Part shown: piece by piece, positions 21,992-23,120 of the stretch
How the letters are laid out: each line of letters starts with the position of its first letter
Position numbering within the stretch: position 1 is the first letter of the stretch
DNA from: a virus
Direction: 5' to 3' (one strand)
DNA: 23,120 bases
Virus record (IMG/VR): IMGVR_UViG_3300008107_000828
Span: 1 to 23,120 of that record
The notes under the pieces: model-generated
Databases searched by the model: none
Told to the model about the DNA's origin: nothing
Seen by the model: only the letters and a program-made list of their open reading frames with translations
Position numbers and translations under genes: made by a program

Positions 21992-23120
21992 ATCGAGCTA
22001 CCTCCGGTTTAATTAATACTTGTACTGATCCATGTCTAAGCTCTGGTAATGTATCTGCATCTCCTAGTAGTTTATTCTTAGTGATATTTAAATATCTATA
22101 ACGACTAGTGTTATCTTGTTCTTTACCAATACCTAGAATCCAGTCAGCTTCTCCTTGCTTAGCAGTTTTACTACTATCAACCATGTCCATGGTCAACCAT
22201 AGTTTACCTTCTGCTTCACCACCAGCTTGGGATATAGCTATAACTGGTGCATATGTCTTAGCTATTTCACGAGCCCATTGATAGATTGCCTTTAGTTCCA
22301 AGTCATTACGATCTCCTTTAAATCCTTTAATCTTATCTATCTGGTCAAAGATAATCAAGGCAGGATTAGCTTCTTTAAGTATAGCTTCAATCCTATTAGC
22401 TCTTGATGAATCTTCAAAGTCATAGATTTTAATTCGTTTACCTGTTTTCATTTCAAACAAAGCTTGGTTTCTTTCTATATCACCAAAGAGCGATTCGGCT
22501 GTTACCCCAAGCACTGCTTGGTAACAACGAATAGCGACTTTATTACCTTGCTCTTCATTGTTAAACCAAATGATATCACCTTCAGTTTGCTCAACCATAT
22601 GTGATATTTCACTTGCTAAGAATGTAGTCTTACCAGTCTCAGGTCTAGCAAAAACAAATCCAAAGTCACCTTTGCGTAATGAACCAAGACTCTTATTAAG
22701 AAACTCTAATCTCCATCTAAGTCCTGGTGTTGCAACTTGTGATTGATGTAAGTCTGCTAAGTTTAGTTCAATTGAAGTAGGTTGATCTGCTTGTACTTCT
22801 TGATGTTCAAACTCATTAAACTTATCCATCAATTCTTTTACATCTGATTTACCATCTTCTACATCAAGGGCAAGTCTTGCTAAGTCTCCAGCAAGGCAGC
22901 GTCTACGATGCTCCTCAAGCAGAGTAACGACTGCATCAGGGTTAGATAGTTCAGAGTTTAAAACACGATCTAACAGATCGGATAGTTCTTTTCGTTCAGA
23001 GTCCTTTAGTAAATAATTACTATTGTAGGCTAACTCTAATTCTTCTTTAGTTATATTATTATTATTATTATATTTGTTATAGTAATACTCTATTACTATA
23101 AACAATTTATATATATTACT
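21978..23120 (-). CDS. Replicative helicase, DnaB/T7 gp4 C-terminal type (open at the right edge)
   Basis: The frame has no stop up to the window edge, so the true start probably lies outside; the TTG at 23105 is only the first possible start inside. Counting from it, residues 145-330 form the RecA-like motor: Walker A FARPETGKTTFLA (152-164), FNNEEQGNK with Glu184, Walker B LIIFDQID (250-257), AISQAGGE (290-297), then ITKNKLLG. Residues 20-120 resemble the N-terminal helical domain of DnaB-like phage helicases. No primase or zinc domain is visible here; it may lie upstream. It would unwind DNA ahead of the split polymerase. An AAT-repeat-encoded run of five Asn lies near residue 13. Confidence 0.85.
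   Translation of the reverse strand, partial: SNIYKLFIVIEYYYNKYNNNNNITKEELELAYNSNYLLKDSERKELSDLLDRVLNSELSNPDAVVTLLEEHRRRCLAGDLARLALDVEDGKSDVKELMDKFNEFEHQEVQADQPTSIELNLADLHQSQVATPGLRWRLEFLNKSLGSLRKGDFGFVFARPETGKTTFLASEISHMVEQTEGDIIWFNNEEQGNKVAIRCYQAVLGVTAESLFGDIERNQALFEMKTGKRIKIYDFEDSSRANRIEAILKEANPALIIFDQIDKIKGFKGDRNDLELKAIYQWAREIAKTYAPVIAISQAGGEAEGKLWLTMDMVDSSKTAKQGEADWILGIGKEQDNTSRYRYLNITKNKLLGDADTLPELRHGSVQVLIKPEVARYEDL
23055..23070. repeat. ATT trinucleotide repeat in the helicase N-terminal region
   Basis: ATT is repeated five times plus one A. On the - strand it encodes five consecutive Asn residues next to a Tyr-rich stretch (EYYYNKYNNNNN) in an extremely AT-rich segment. Repeats of this kind can gain or lose units in frame by slippage. 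Confidence 0.7.

Overview
This window is part of an AT-rich genome of a tailed, short-tailed (podovirus-type) bacteriophage. The evidence is a dense virion block laid out like the T7 tail/ejection region, facing a compact T7-like DNA replication block. No host-type genes, tRNAs, insertion sequences, integrase or CRISPR array are visible. The combination of family A DNA polymerase, DnaB/gp4-type helicase, class II ribonucleotide reductase, T7-type endonuclease I, FEN-type exonuclease and an SSB with a conserved C-terminal block resembles aquatic podoviruses of the HMO-2011 type. That placement is inference from recalled family patterns, not a search. Both ends of the window cut a gene.

Layout: 1-13784 is read on the + strand. 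It holds the C-terminus of a probable major capsid protein, a decoration-like protein, a hairpin resembling a terminator, a fiber-like protein, a gp11-like adaptor, four small genes (two of them overlapping and very basic), a gp12-like nozzle, a GNAT-like protein in the place of T7 gp13, three ejection proteins (one of 1768 aa) and a separate lytic transglycosylase. From 13781 to the right edge everything is read on the - strand. Going left from the edge this gives helicase (open at the edge), a 53-aa ORF, DNA polymerase split into two genes, SSB, a membrane protein, 5'-3' exonuclease, endonuclease I, small proteins, a DnaQ-like nuclease with a zinc ribbon, more small proteins, a SprT-like protein, a DUF3310 protein, ribonucleotide reductase, a 42-aa protein and a SLOG/DUF2493 protein. 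The two blocks converge tail to tail, and their stop codons share one CTAG. No gene-free stretch exceeds about 70 bases.

How it works together: the - strand genes would unwind, copy and process phage DNA and recycle host nucleotides into dNTPs. The + strand genes build the tail and the ejected core that crosses the host envelope. A perfect sigma70-type promoter (TTGACA, 17 bp, TATAAT) at 16345-16373 would drive DUF3310, reductase and SLOG genes separately from the upstream replication genes.

Most notable points: (1) inside the transglycosylase gene, another frame has a strong ribosome binding site and encodes a Sec-type signal peptide ending on an A_AAA_AAA heptamer; a -1 shift there would fuse it to the transglycosylase domain. 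(2) The DNA polymerase is split by a TAATG junction just before motif A, and its exonuclease domain appears to lack about 50 residues. (3) The ribonucleotide reductase appears to lack an internal segment that normally carries a catalytic cysteine. (4) Five small genes shorter than 55 codons fit gaps or overlaps precisely.
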